A stretch of 64,000 nucleotides of DNA from Sphaerospermopsis sp. SIO1G1 (GCA_010672785.1 JAAHFX010000002.1:387493-451492), one strand, 5' to 3'; counted from the stretch's first letter, positions 26,084 to 35,942 are shown. A program made the numbers and translations. The notes: generated by a model from the sequence alone, not told the origin.

Positions 26084-26158
26084 CATAACAACAATTTTTA
26101 ACCCCCACTTACTTAGTTATTAGTTATTGGATATTGTTTTACCAACTACCAATTTACC

Positions 26159-26635
26159 ATGCGCTTAAAAAATCGCTTATTTTGGATCATTTCTGTTAGT
26201 TCTTTTGTCATAGATCAACTGACAAAATTATTAGTAGTAAAAACCTTTGAACTAGGAGAAACACTACCACTTTTACCAGGAATATTCCATTTTACTTATG
26301 TAACTAATACTGGTGCTGCTTTTAGTATTTTAAGTGGTAAAGTTGAGTGGTTGCGTTGGCTATCTTTAGCTGTGAGTTTAGGATTAATAGCAATAGGATT
26401 ATTTAGCCCATTGTTAAATTTATGGGAGGAATTAGGTTATGGTTTAATCTTGGGTGGAGCAATTGGTAATGGAATTGATAGATTTGCTTTGGGCTATGTA
26501 GTTGATTTTCTAGATTTTCGTCTGATTAACTTTCCAGTTTTTAATCTAGCAGATTCTTGTATTAGTATCGGTGTTATATGTTTATTAGTTTCTTCGTTAC
26601 AAAAAACGCCAAATTCTACTCAAAAACATCGTTAG
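26159..26635 (+). CDS. lspA: Lipoprotein signal peptidase (signal peptidase II)
   Basis: 158 aa, four membrane helices. Conserved motifs: DQLTK near residue 19, TNTGAAFS, GGAIGNGIDR (with catalytic Asp in the NxxD region) and VVDFLDF followed by FPVFNLADS (second catalytic Asp). It cleaves the signal peptide of diacylglyceryl-modified prolipoproteins such as PstS in this window. Confidence 0.96.
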   Translation: MRLKNRLFWIISVSSFVIDQLTKLLVVKTFELGETLPLLPGIFHFTYVTNTGAAFSILSGKVEWLRWLSLAVSLGLIAIGLFSPLLNLWEELGYGLILGGAIGNGIDRFALGYVVDFLDFRLINFPVFNLADSCISIGVICLLVSSLQKTPNSTQKHR

Positions 26636-26734
26636 TATAATGGGGATTATCCCAAATTTTAAAATTGATTTTTTTGGAGCTTATAGATTAAATAAGACAT
26701 GAATTGAACTAACCACGAAGGAAGCAAAGAACAC

Positions 26735-26795
26735 GAAGTTAAGAAAAAAGTCTAAAATCTTTTACCAGTAAAGTTTTGATATTTATTCAGTCATC
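26735..26795. repeat. Family B right-end fragment
   Basis: AAAATCTTTTACCAGTAAAG and ATATTTATTCAG correspond to the right third of the complete element at 26848-27038, only ~50 bp away. Confidence 0.45.
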
Positions 26796-26847
26796 TCTAA
26801 TACAAGAGAGTTAGGTACAAAACTGACTAATATTCTGCACGTAATTA

Positions 26848-27038
26848 AGGCTTGCTGAAAAAATATTGTCGTGGAGACAGGTGACAGCTTTAAGAGTTGG
26901 ATAAGAGAAATTTTCCCGTTGAATCAAATTTAAATGCACAGTTTTCTAGTGATTATCACCTAAAAGCTTGCACTTTTTCAATTTCCAATTCCCTGAAATC
27001 TTTTAACTGTAAGGTTTTTGCATTTATTCAGCAAACCC
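26848..27038. repeat. Complete family B element with target duplication
   Basis: About 190 bp with inverted ends AGGCTTGCTGAAAAAAT (left) and GGGTTTGCTGAATAAAT (right, complement), flanked on both sides by TAATTA (26842-26847 and 27039-27044), a plausible target-site duplication. No coding capacity, so a non-autonomous (MITE-like) element. Confidence 0.7.
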
Positions 27039-27051
27039 TAATTACAACTAA

Positions 27052-27093
27052 TAATTGATAACTGATAACTGATAACTGATAACTGATAATTGA
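27052..27093. repeat. STRR array, TAACTGA heptad
   Basis: About five units GATAACT in tandem immediately downstream of the small secreted-protein gene. Confidence 0.7.
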
Positions 27094-27101
27094 TTACCAA
27101 C

Positions 27102-27524
27102 TTATTTACTAAACTCCACGAAATAAGTATTACCAGGAACTGGAACAACCTGAGAGGAACTTTCTATTGTATTATTTGCTGGTGTTAAAGGTGCTGGAGT
27201 AAGTTGATTAGAATTTTCAGAATTAGATTCAATTGGTGTAATTGGCACAGTAGTAGTATCTGCATTTGTATTATTACCAAAAGCATTACTTTCCATACCA
27301 GTATCTGGAGTTTGAGGAGTAATGGAAAAACCTTTATCTAATGGAATACCACCAGGACAACGGGAGTTAAGAGGAAAATGCAAACATAGAATTCTCATCC
27401 CTTCTGGTGACATTTTAATTTCTGTAGGCGCACTTGAAGAGTTATGAGATTGTGCCATAGCAACATTACTGGTAAAAGCTAAAGTTATAGCTGTACCAAC
27501 TACAGTTAGAAATTCTCTCTTCAT
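27102..27524 (-). CDS. Small secreted Thr/Pro/Asn-rich protein, unknown function
   Basis: 140 aa from ATG 27524 with TGAGG about 9 bp upstream; the frame can be extended to a TTG at 27548 but this is less likely. Signal peptide MKREFLTVVGTAITLAFTS with cleavage near NVAMAQ-S. The mature protein has a short conserved-looking part with two Cys (RILCLHFPLNSRCPGG) followed by a low-complexity region of Thr, Pro, Asn and Ser. No domain recognised. The two Cys could form a disulphide in the periplasm. Confidence 0.6.
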   Translation of the reverse strand: MKREFLTVVGTAITLAFTSNVAMAQSHNSSSAPTEIKMSPEGMRILCLHFPLNSRCPGGIPLDKGFSITPQTPDTGMESNAFGNNTNADTTTVPITPIESNSENSNQLTPAPLTPANNTIESSSQVVPVPGNTYFVEFSK

Positions 27525-27548
27525 TTTGCAATTAGCCTCAAGGTTCAA

Positions 27549-28093
27549 GTAACACTGGGCTAATTAAATCAAACTATTTATCAGACAAAATCTGTCTTCA
27601 GAGAGATGTAAAATCAATTGGTAATTACTAGAGAAAAAAGTTGATAGTAATATTTCTACATTTTTGAAAATTAGCAAAAGTTTTGATTAATACAAATAAA
27701 ATCCAGTCTCAAAAATGAAGGAACTAATTATTAGTGATCAAATCAAGATTTAATCAGTACCACAGCAAAATTAATTGCACATATTGATTGGAAATAGAAT
27801 TTGCTGTATTTCTTAGCTGTTCCCTATTCCCTGTTCCCTGTCACCTGTCACCTGTTCCCTCTCCTATGAAATTTATGTTGCACGACTACTTAGCAGTGAC
27901 TAGAAATTCAGGATCTATAACTGTAGTGATCAAGATCACCAGTTGATTTTATCCCATACGTAAGAAAAGAATATAAAAAATCACTAAAAAAATTCAGTAT
28001 CAGAAAATTTAGTAATAGGTTGTGATTAAAATAGTGTCAGACTAGGATCGAAATTTCGATGCCAATGATTTCGTCTTCACAACCAGCTGTGAT
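27549..28093. other. Divergent intergenic region
   Basis: About 545 bp between the small secreted-protein gene and the FHA-PBP gene. Contains a CCTGTTCCCTGTCACCTGTC-type heptad string at 27818-27865. No supported gene. Confidence 0.35.
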
Positions 28094-28105
28094 GTGATAT
28101 TGCCG

Positions 28106-30373
28106 ATGAGTTCTCCGCAACCCCCGCAAAAGCCAAAAACCTTACTGGGTCAACTGACACAAGCAGTAAACACGATTCAAGCCAGGGTAGATTTTTCCCA
28201 ACTGGCGCTCAAGCCTAATGCAAAAGTTCCAGAACTCTGGGTGCAGGATGCGGGGGCGGACAAGGCGGAAATATATCCCTTGTTAGGCGATCGCTATATA
28301 TTAGGACGTAGTTCCAAGTCCGCTGATATTGTTGTCCGTAACCCAGTTGTTAGCCAAATTCACTTATCCTTATCACGAGACTCTACCCAAAGAACTCCTA
28401 CCTTCACTATCAAGGATGAAAATTCCACTAATGGTATTTATTTGGGGAAACGTAGGGTTAGTTCTTTAGAACTTCGTCACGGTGATGTTTTTACTTTAGG
28501 GCCACCAGAACTAGCTGCATCTGTACGTCTACAGTATATAGATCCACCACCTTGGTACATAAAAGGACTAACCTATGGAATTTTTGGGATTGCTGGTGTT
28601 AGTACCTTATTAACCCTAGCCATAGGTGTAGAATGGATGAAATTTTCTGTGCGACCTTTACCCACTGCTACCAGCGCACCTGTGGTCATTTATGCACGAG
28701 ATGGTTCTACTCCTCTACGAGAACCAAGAAATATAGCCCACATAGACTTAAAAAAGCTTTCCGACTTTGGGCCTTATTTAGCAGATGCAGTAGTAGCTTC
28801 AGAAGACAGTCGCTATCATTGGCACTTTGGAGTTGATCCTTTGGGAATTTTACGTGCTGTTTTAATTAATACCCGTACAGGCGGAGTACAACAAGGAGCT
28901 AGTACAGTTACCCAACAACTAGCGCGGAGTTTATTCCGCGAGTATGTAGGAACACAAGACTCCCTGGGACGGAAAGTTCGTGAAGCCGTAGTTTCTCTAA
29001 AATTAGAAACCTTCTATAGCAAAGATGAAATATTATTAACTTACTTAAATCGAGTATTTTTAGGTGCAGATACATCTGGGTTTGAAGATGCTGCCAAATA
29101 TTACTTTGAAAAATCTGCCCAAGAACTAACCCTTTCCGAAGCTGCCACCTTAGTTGGTATATTACCTGCTCCCAACGGCTTTAATTTTTGTGGAGATGGC
29201 CCAAGAAAACTGGATGTAGCAAATTATCGCAACCGCGTCATCAAGCGGATGTTAGATATGGGTAAAATAACCTCTCAACAAGCTAACCGAGCCAGGCGTT
29301 CCACAATACAAGTAAGTCCAAAAGTTTGTGAAAGACAAGCTCAGACCATAGCTCCCTATTTTTACAACTATGTTTTTCGAGAGTTAGAATCCATTTTAGG
29401 AGAGGGTGCAGCTAGAGAAGGAAATTACATTATTGAAACCCAGTTAGATCCAACAATTCAAAATCAAGCAGAAGCTGCCCTAAGAAATGCAGTTAGTAAT
29501 GCAGGTTCAAGATTTCGCTTTGATCAAGGAGGACTTGTCACTGTAGACTCCAGAACTGGCAGTATCCTAGCAATGGTAGGAGGAGTAGACTACAGAAAAA
29601 GCCAATTTAACCGTGCTGTACAAGCAAAAAGACAACCAGGCTCTACATTTAAAATTTTTGCCTATGCAGCGGCTTTAGAACAGGGAATATCCCCATCTAA
29701 AAGTTATTCCTGCGCCCCTTTAAATTGGCAAGGCTTTACTTATCAACCTTGTCGTTCTGGTACTGGGGCTTTAAATATGACTACAAGCTTAGTCCTCTCA
29801 GAAAATCCCATTGCATTAAGAATTGCTCGTGAAGTAGGACTAAATAAAGTTGTAGCTATGGCAGAGCGTCTAGGTGTAAAGTCTGACCTTGAAGCTGTTC
29901 CAGGTTTAGTTTTAGGTCAGAGTGTTGTCAATGTTTTAGAAATGACTGGTGCTTTTGGGGCAATTAATAATCGTGGTATTTGGAATCGCCCCCATGCCAT
30001 CAGTAGAATTTTAGACAGTAGCGACTGCGAAGATCGTGATAATTTAAAAACCTGTCGTGTGATTTATTCTTATGATTTAGATCGTAATAGTAATAAACGA
30101 GTTCTTAGCCCTGAAGTTGCTAATCAAATGGTACAGATGATGCAGGGAGTCGTCACTAGAGGTACAGGCCGTAGTGCAGCCATTGGAATAGGAGAAGCAG
30201 GAAAAACAGGTACAACAGATAGAAATGTAGACTTGTGGTTTATTGGCTTTATTCCCAGTCGCCAAATCACTACTGGTATTTGGCTGGGAAATGATAATAA
30301 TTCGCCCACATTTGGTAGTAGCTCCCAAGCCGCTAGGTTATGGGGTGATTATATGGGTAAAATTTCTAAATAG
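28106..30373 (+). CDS. Class A PBP with N-terminal FHA domain
   Basis: 755 aa from ATG 28106 (a GTG at 28094 is an alternative). Order: short N-tail; FHA domain (about 45-140) with YILGRSSKSADIVV, VSQIHLSLSRD and ENSTNGIYLGKRRV, all residues for phosphothreonine binding present; membrane helix (about 153-176); GT51 domain with catalytic Glu in VASEDSRYHWH (E233), GASTVTQQLARSLF; transpeptidase with STFK (S513), SEN (S565) and KTG (700-702). The FHA sits in the cytoplasm, so peptidoglycan synthesis could be tied to Ser/Thr kinase signalling. Compared with the 4742 PBP it has no Arg-rich tail. Confidence 0.93.
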   Translation: MSSPQPPQKPKTLLGQLTQAVNTIQARVDFSQLALKPNAKVPELWVQDAGADKAEIYPLLGDRYILGRSSKSADIVVRNPVVSQIHLSLSRDSTQRTPTFTIKDENSTNGIYLGKRRVSSLELRHGDVFTLGPPELAASVRLQYIDPPPWYIKGLTYGIFGIAGVSTLLTLAIGVEWMKFSVRPLPTATSAPVVIYARDGSTPLREPRNIAHIDLKKLSDFGPYLADAVVASEDSRYHWHFGVDPLGILRAVLINTRTGGVQQGASTVTQQLARSLFREYVGTQDSLGRKVREAVVSLKLETFYSKDEILLTYLNRVFLGADTSGFEDAAKYYFEKSAQELTLSEAATLVGILPAPNGFNFCGDGPRKLDVANYRNRVIKRMLDMGKITSQQANRARRSTIQVSPKVCERQAQTIAPYFYNYVFRELESILGEGAAREGNYIIETQLDPTIQNQAEAALRNAVSNAGSRFRFDQGGLVTVDSRTGSILAMVGGVDYRKSQFNRAVQAKRQPGSTFKIFAYAAALEQGISPSKSYSCAPLNWQGFTYQPCRSGTGALNMTTSLVLSENPIALRIAREVGLNKVVAMAERLGVKSDLEAVPGLVLGQSVVNVLEMTGAFGAINNRGIWNRPHAISRILDSSDCEDRDNLKTCRVIYSYDLDRNSNKRVLSPEVANQMVQMMQGVVTRGTGRSAAIGIGEAGKTGTTDRNVDLWFIGFIPSRQITTGIWLGNDNNSPTFGSSSQAARLWGDYMGKISK

Positions 30374-30545
30374 GTGATTGGTGACTGGTGATTGGTGACT
30401 GGTGATTGGTGATTGGTGATTGGTGATTGGTGATTGGTGATTGGTGAGCAGCGATAACTGATAACTGATAACTGATAACTGATAACTGATAACTGATAAC
30501 TGATAACTGATAACTGATAACTGATAACTGATAACTGATAACTGT
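30372..30545. repeat. Double STRR array: GTGATTG then TAACTGA
   Basis: GTGATTG/GTGACTG heptads occupy 30372-30448, then after GAGCAGC the unit changes to GATAACT (30455-30543, about 13 copies). The array fills the entire gap between the stop of the FHA-PBP gene and the convergent DUF4335 gene. Confidence 0.9.
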
Positions 30546-30547
30546 CT

Positions 30548-31996
30548 TCAATATCCTTGCCAAGGTTTGACTTCTAAAGTTCCATTAGGTTTAAACACAA
30601 CCTGGAAATGTGCCAGCGGTTCTTTATTATTGGGAGCAGCCACATTTGATCCATGTACAGACTGAAACATCTGTGGTAGAGGTGTTTCTCGGAAATAATC
30701 AAAGGCTACTTGGTTTAAAGGTTCATAATCAGCTATAACGCCAATTTTGTTAACAGCCACCCGATATCGTAATTCTCTATTAAATGTTGGTGAGACACTC
30801 CAGTTTTGGCGAATTGTGTTATAAAGTTTTTGTTCTAGTTCTTGAACTGTACTGGAGTCGGTAATTTTTTCACCAATTACCTTTGGTGTGTCAGAATAAC
30901 CACGCCAAGGACTCACCTGTAAAAATCCCTGTCTGGTAAAGACTACGCGAAATAGGGCTATAGGTTCTTTAGTAATCATCCCATTGGCAGGGATATACAA
31001 TAGCTTCGGTAATGGTGTTTGTTCTATTTGATCGTTAGATCTGCTATTGACTGATTTGTAACCCATGATACTACCATCAGCACCTACACCCAAGCGATAT
31101 ACTAAATCACTGTTGACTCTTGAACGTTTTTCCCAGGCAGAATTGACTTGATTGTAAACTTGACGTTGTAATACTCTTAATTGTGATGAGTCAGTAATTT
31201 CTGGAACTTGGCTCAGAAGGGCTTCCAAATCTCTGTTGACGGGAATGAGTGATTGAGTGGGTGTTGGGTTTGGTGTTGGTTCGTTAGTTTCTGTGGGTGT
31301 GATTGTTTCCGTAGCCGTAGTTGTGGGTGTAGCTGTGGGTGTAGCTGTAGGGGTGACAGCACTGCTTTGTTCTTCGGTTGCTGGTTCTGGTGGACGAACT
31401 TGAGGCGGAGGAATTAAGCTAAAAGCAACGGCTGCGGCGGCTAAACTGGATAAACCGACACTAGCAGGTACTACTTGTTTGAATACAGCTTGACTGGTGT
31501 TACCATAAAGTCGAGTCACAGGCTGTAGTTCCAGAATTAGTTCTGGTAAAGTCTGAGTATCAGCAAAAAATTGATCTACAGCTTCGACTAAATCAAATAA
31601 CTGTACTGTGTTTAAATCAATTTGAATAGGCTGTTTAACTAGATCAGCAGGAGATTCTCCATCCTCATCAGTTGCTTCGGAATGAACAATTAACTTATGT
31701 TGGTTACTGGTAACTTTTTGAAATTCTACTAACTCTGAGTCAAGATTATGTGCTTGGGGGTTAGGTACTTCACTTAGAAACTCTTGAGCATAAGCACTAA
31801 CGGCTCTCACTAAGCTTTCAAAAAATTCTCTACCCCCAGCAACAGGTTCACTATTATTCGATAAGTAAAATTCTGCGTTTACTAATATGGCTAATTCTGG
31901 TCTTAGTTCCTGCTTTTGATTAGAGGATGCAGCATCGGTTAAACCTTCTAATAGCAGTGTACAGTTGGGTAGGCTATATTTACGTTGAATATTCAT
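30548..31996 (-). CDS. DUF4335 domain protein
   Basis: 482 aa. N-terminal ~170 residues (RKYSLPNCTLLLEGL...ELRPELAILVNAEFYL) form the DUF4335 region found in cyanobacteria. A hydrophobic segment (about 178-198, SVGLSSLAAAAVAFSLI) precedes a Pro/Thr-rich linker with TPTATPT repeats, followed by two repeated ~90-aa modules each containing YRVAV/YRLGV, ...PLPKLLYIP / PLPQMFQSV and FRVVFTRQGFLQVSPWRGY / FQVVFKPNGTLEVKPWQGY. The upstream gene encodes its usual neighbour DUF3038. Function unknown; probably a membrane-anchored protein. Confidence 0.85.
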   Translation of the reverse strand: MNIQRKYSLPNCTLLLEGLTDAASSNQKQELRPELAILVNAEFYLSNNSEPVAGGREFFESLVRAVSAYAQEFLSEVPNPQAHNLDSELVEFQKVTSNQHKLIVHSEATDEDGESPADLVKQPIQIDLNTVQLFDLVEAVDQFFADTQTLPELILELQPVTRLYGNTSQAVFKQVVPASVGLSSLAAAAVAFSLIPPPQVRPPEPATEEQSSAVTPTATPTATPTTTATETITPTETNEPTPNPTPTQSLIPVNRDLEALLSQVPEITDSSQLRVLQRQVYNQVNSAWEKRSRVNSDLVYRLGVGADGSIMGYKSVNSRSNDQIEQTPLPKLLYIPANGMITKEPIALFRVVFTRQGFLQVSPWRGYSDTPKVIGEKITDSSTVQELEQKLYNTIRQNWSVSPTFNRELRYRVAVNKIGVIADYEPLNQVAFDYFRETPLPQMFQSVHGSNVAAPNNKEPLAHFQVVFKPNGTLEVKPWQGY

Positions 31997-32200
31997 CTCA
32001 CACCTCCAACCATTATCTCTTCATTAGGGCTGATCAGTAGGTTACAGAGAGATAAATCACCATCATACTGGAATGCTAGGCGGCGAGATAAGTCGTCAAA
32101 AATGAGTCGTGAAAAAAGCAAGATAACCTCCAATATTTAAATGGTAGTGGTTGTATATTTTTGTAGTTCAGCTTTGAACATGGTTACTCTTGGTAAAGAT

Positions 32201-32827
32201 TTAATCTACTTCACCATCAAACAAAGAGATCCAAAACCGCTGCATTCCAGCCGTACCAGTACAAAATAATAGTTTCGCTAATAAATCTATAGCTAGTTCA
32301 TCTAATTTTTCATCTGAGTTTAAAGTTAGTAAAACAGAGCGCCGGGAATTCATACGACTTTTAAAATGCGCTCTAAACCGTTCTAGGTAATTAGCTAAAC
32401 GTAAATTTTGTTCTAATGGAATCTGTTTTTCAGATAGTTGCTGATATATCATTAACAACTGACGGATGACTACTGTCAATCGCCGAGCTATATAACAAGC
32501 AATAATAACTAGTGCTTTAGCTTCCAGAATAGTTAAATGGCGGCGGGTGTGCGCTCTGCGTAAGGGATTAGAACTACGCATTCGCCACAGGTTTACCCTA
32601 TTTTTAATAATTCCAGTTAGGTCTAACTCTTTAGCAAAGGCCAAAATGGCTTCCGATCCACCTAATTCTAAGGCTTCAATGGCTAATAACATCAGATCTA
32701 TCTGTACTGTAGTTCTGCGAGGACATCCCTGTCCGTTAATTGCTGGATCTGGTAGTGCATCCAGAATCATCGGCATAGTCTCAGAAGCCGGACTATTCAA
32801 TGTTGTAACATTTGCGGAAACGTTCAT
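32201..32827 (-). CDS. DUF3038 domain protein
   Basis: 208 aa, helical and basic (RRAHTRRHLTILEAKAL, AHFKSRMNSRRSVLL). Belongs to the cyanobacteria-specific DUF3038 family, which typically lies beside DUF4335 as here (204-bp gap, same strand). Central sequence LMLLAIEALELGGSEAILAF is characteristic. Function unknown; the pairing suggests joint action. Confidence 0.85.
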   Translation of the reverse strand: MNVSANVTTLNSPASETMPMILDALPDPAINGQGCPRRTTVQIDLMLLAIEALELGGSEAILAFAKELDLTGIIKNRVNLWRMRSSNPLRRAHTRRHLTILEAKALVIIACYIARRLTVVIRQLLMIYQQLSEKQIPLEQNLRLANYLERFRAHFKSRMNSRRSVLLTLNSDEKLDELAIDLLAKLLFCTGTAGMQRFWISLFDGEVD

Positions 32828-33480
32828 TCTATAAAATACCTTGTGCTATTACAACAAACTGAGGGAAACGAAGTTTACAAAATTTTACCGGGTGACAAGG
32901 AAGGTAAAAACTAGGCAGGGAGCAGGAGGAAGGAGGTAGGGAGCAGGGAGAAAATAGTTGTCATTGTGGTGACAGCGATTGGGTTAATTTGTTTCTTGTC
33001 AGTCCCTACAATCAGGCTTTTGATGTTTTCCTAATCTTGGATTGGGATTTTTAAAGAGTTAATTTTCCCCAAATCCTACACTCTACACCCTATGCCATGT
33101 CTTAACTTTAGCTCTCTTATCACCCAGTCAGTTACGAAATTGAAAATAGATAACCAAACTAAAGATTAGTCTTGTAGTTATGGCGTAAGTAATCCCATAT
33201 ATACAATGTTTACTCTTGTTCATCCAAGATTTCCCTATACTGTAATGAAACTTTTAAAGCATAAACTCACCTACTTAACTACTGATTATGACAGTGGAGA
33301 TACTTTTATAGCTTGTTTTAAATTCTTGACTGTTGTCAATGATTGCTAAAACATCAATTGTGATTCTCCAGAATACGACATTATAGTGTACGATTTTCCA
33401 GGTAATTCGGGTAATTAGTCACTACTTTTGTTGTTATCATTGACTTTCTTGTGTTACCTATTGCTTATCTACTAATAAAT
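32828..33480. other. Gene-free region upstream of apt
   Basis: About 650 bp between divergent genes. A purine-rich GGGAGCAGGAGGAAGG string (32912-32950) is the only notable low-complexity segment. No supported gene or RNA. Confidence 0.35.
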
Positions 33481-33999
33481 ATGCACTTAAAATCTTTAAT
33501 TCGTGACATACCAGATTTTCCTAAACCCGGAATTTTATTTAGGGATATCACTACTTTATTGCGCGATCCAAATGGTTTACGATACACTATTGACTTTTTA
33601 GCACAAAAATGCCTTGAATTGGATATTCAACCTGATTGTATTGTGGGTATGGAGTCAAGGGGTTTTATTTTTGGCGCACCTTTAGCTTACAAGTTGGGTT
33701 GTGGTTTTATTCCGGTTCGTAAGCGAGGTAAGTTACCAGCAGCCGTCTATAGTATTGATTATCAATTAGAGTATGGTACAGATAGCTTGGAAGTACATCA
33801 GGATGCTTTAAATCCTGGTAGTAAAGTTTTGATTGTGGATGATTTAATTGCTACAGGTGGTACTGCTAGTGCTACTGCTAAATTAATACAGCAAGTTGGT
33901 TGTGAACTTCTGGGTTTTGGTTTTATTATCGAACTGAGAGAATTACAAGGTCGTAAATATCTCCCAGATGTACCTATTATTTCTTTAGTTGAATATTAA
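33481..33999 (+). CDS. apt: Adenine phosphoribosyltransferase
   Basis: 172 aa from ATG 33481 ([20 protein letters not shown]), the family's canonical N-terminus; an in-frame GTG at 33451 would add ten residues that are not conserved. Condenses adenine with PRPP to AMP in purine salvage. PRPP-binding motif [34 protein letters not shown] and [10 protein letters not shown] are all intact. Confidence 0.97.
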   Translation: MHLKSLIRDIPDFPKPGILFRDITTLLRDPNGLRYTIDFLAQKCLELDIQPDCIVGMESRGFIFGAPLAYKLGCGFIPVRKRGKLPAAVYSIDYQLEYGTDSLEVHQDALNPGSKVLIVDDLIATGGTASATAKLIQQVGCELLGFGFIIELRELQGRKYLPDVPIISLVEY

Positions 34000-34005
34000 T
34001 TTTAA

Positions 34006-34183
34006 TTGGTGATTGGTGATTGGTGATTGGTGATTAGTGACTGGTGATTGGTGACTGGTGATTGGTGATTGGTGATTGGTGATTGGTGATTGGTGATTGG
34101 TGATTGGTGATTAGTGACTGGTGATTGGTGACTGGTGATTGGTGATTGGTGATTGGTGATTGGTGATTGGTGATTGGTGACTG
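34006..34183. repeat. STRR array, GTGATTG heptad
   Basis: About 25 units of GTGATTG with interspersed GTGACTG and GTGATTA. A higher-order block (GTGATTAGTGACTGGTGATT, then GTGACTGG) occurs twice, at about 34032 and 34109, so part of the array was duplicated as a unit. Confidence 0.9.
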
Positions 34184-34189
34184 GGTAAA

Positions 34190-34340
34190 TTTCTTAATTA
34201 CGAACTACAAATTACGTAAGCGTTGCTCTCCCGAAGGGAGCATTACGAATTACGAATTACGAATTACGAACTACGAATTACGAATTACGAATTACGAATT
34301 ACGAACTACGAATTACGAATTACGAATTACGAATTACCAA
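34190..34340. repeat. STRR array, ATTACGA heptad
   Basis: Around 15 ATTACGA units (some ACTACGA), interrupted by ACGTAAGCGTTGCTCTCCCG and its AAGGGAGCATTACG partner (34213-34248), which form an inverted structure also found near 56470. Confidence 0.9.
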
Positions 34341-34384
34341 AGTTGGTTGTTTACAAATAATAATTAAAATCTGATAGATGAATA

Positions 34385-35431
34385 ATGAATAATACAAAAA
34401 CTGTTTGGCAAAATGGGCAAAATTGGCTGATTAAGGTAATTACAGATGATACTTTTGTTTATGTTCTCAAAAGGATATTACAAGCTCTACTAACTATTTT
34501 TTTAGCTTCTGCCTTGTCTTTTTTTATAATGAAGTTTTCTCCTGGTGATTATGTAGATACGCTCAAACAAAATCCTAAAATTTCCCCAGAGAGAATTGAG
34601 GAAATTAGACAACAGTTTGGTTTGGATAAATCTTGGCCACAACAATTTTGGTTTTGGTTAAAACAAATTATTACTCAAGGTGATTTTGGGACAAGTTTTG
34701 TTTATCAGCGTTCTGTCTCTTCTCTTTTATGGGAACGTGTTCCAGCTACTTTATTATTAGCGATCGCTTCTTTATTTATAACCTGGTCTATAGCTATTCC
34801 TTTGGGTATTCTTGCTGCTGTCAAGCAAAATCGTCTTACTGATAAGATTTTACAAGTTGTCAGTTACGCTGGACAAGGAGTTCCTAGTTTTATTACAGCC
34901 TTGTTTCTATTATTCTTTGCTCAAGTTACCACTCCATTATTTCCGGTGGGAAATATGACTAGCATTGATCATGCTGAGTTTACTTGGTTAGGTAAAGTTT
35001 TAGATATTGCTTGGCATAGTATTCTACCTTTAGTCGCTTTGAGTATTACCAGTTTTGCTGGGTTACAAAGAATTATGCGTGGTCAATTATTGGATGTTTT
35101 ACGGCAGGATTATATCCAAACTGCTCGTGCTAAGGGTTTACCAGAAAACCGAGTTATTTATGTTCATGCTCTCAGAAATGCTATTAACCCTTTGATTACT
35201 TTATTAGGTTTTGAATTAGCTGGTTTGTTAGGTGGTGCTTTTATTACTGAAAATTTCTTTAATTGGCCTGGTTTAGGTAAGTTGACTTTACAAGCTGTGA
35301 TGGCAAAAGATCAATATTTAGTGATGGCTAGTTTGGTGATGAGTGCAGTTTTATTAATTCTAGGTAATTTAATTGCTGATTTAATGCTCAAATCTGCTGA
35401 TCCAAGAATTAAATTAGAAGATTTGAATTAG
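34385..35431 (+). CDS. ABC transporter permease, DppB/OppB type
   Basis: 348 aa. An N-terminal helix (about 25-50), cytoplasmic segment with SPGDYVDTLKQNPKISPERI and IRQQFGLDKSWPQQFWFWL, then five further helices. The EAA-type loop is QTARAKGLPENRVIYVHALR, followed by NAINPLITLLG. This is the fold of peptide/nickel-type (PepT) importer permeases. No partner permease, ATPase or binding protein is nearby; in cyanobacteria these subunits are often scattered. Substrate cannot be told from sequence. Confidence 0.88.
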   Translation: MNNTKTVWQNGQNWLIKVITDDTFVYVLKRILQALLTIFLASALSFFIMKFSPGDYVDTLKQNPKISPERIEEIRQQFGLDKSWPQQFWFWLKQIITQGDFGTSFVYQRSVSSLLWERVPATLLLAIASLFITWSIAIPLGILAAVKQNRLTDKILQVVSYAGQGVPSFITALFLLFFAQVTTPLFPVGNMTSIDHAEFTWLGKVLDIAWHSILPLVALSITSFAGLQRIMRGQLLDVLRQDYIQTARAKGLPENRVIYVHALRNAINPLITLLGFELAGLLGGAFITENFFNWPGLGKLTLQAVMAKDQYLVMASLVMSAVLLILGNLIADLMLKSADPRIKLEDLN

Positions 35432-35433
35432 TT

Positions 35434-35745
35434 GGTTATCAGTTATCAGTTAGCAGTTATCAGTTGTCAGTTAGCAGTTATCAGTTATCAGTTATCAGTT
35501 AGCAGTTATCAGTTAGCAGTTATCAGTTATCAGTTAGCAGTTGTCAGTTGTCAGTTGTCAGTTATCAGTTATCAGTTGTCAGTTATCAGTTATCAGTTAT
35601 CAGTTAGCAGTTATCAGTTATCAGTTAGCAGTTATCAGTTAGCAGTTATCAGTTATCAGTTATCAGTTAGCAGTTATCAGTTAGCAGTTGTCAGTTATCT
35701 GTTATCTGTTGTCGCTATTCACTGTTCACTGTTCACTGTTCACTG
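35434..35745. repeat. Long STRR array, TTATCAG/TTAGCAG heptads
   Basis: About 38 units of (T)TATCAGT, TAGCAGT and TGTCAGT in tandem from 35434 to ~35703, ending with CACTGTT heptads (35719-35742). Longest array in the window; the units follow the stop codon of the permease gene by a few bases. Confidence 0.92.
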
Positions 35746-35942
35746 CTCAATGATCCACTTTTACCGAAAATTGAATTTTTGCAATTTGATTCAGTCTTGG
35801 AATAGCAGAGGAGTAGGAGGAAGTCAAAAGTCAAAAGTCAAAATTAGCAATTAATAACAATTAATCAATGAATCAATATTGATTATCAATCAATTAATTT
35901 TTACCTCTCGTCTTTTGCCTTTTCCCACTAACTGCTGCTAGT

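Noticed and set aside
34167..34367. Open frame encoding repeating N-Y-E-L-R-I-T
   Set aside because: Produced by the ATTACGA heptad array; repetitive and not conserved as protein.
35434..35703. CRISPR array
   Set aside because: Regular repeats are 7 bp head-to-tail with no spacers, and no cas genes occur.
35432..35854. 140-codon frame of I-S-Y-Q-L-S-V repeats
   Set aside because: A by-product of the TTATCAG heptads, which are open in several frames.
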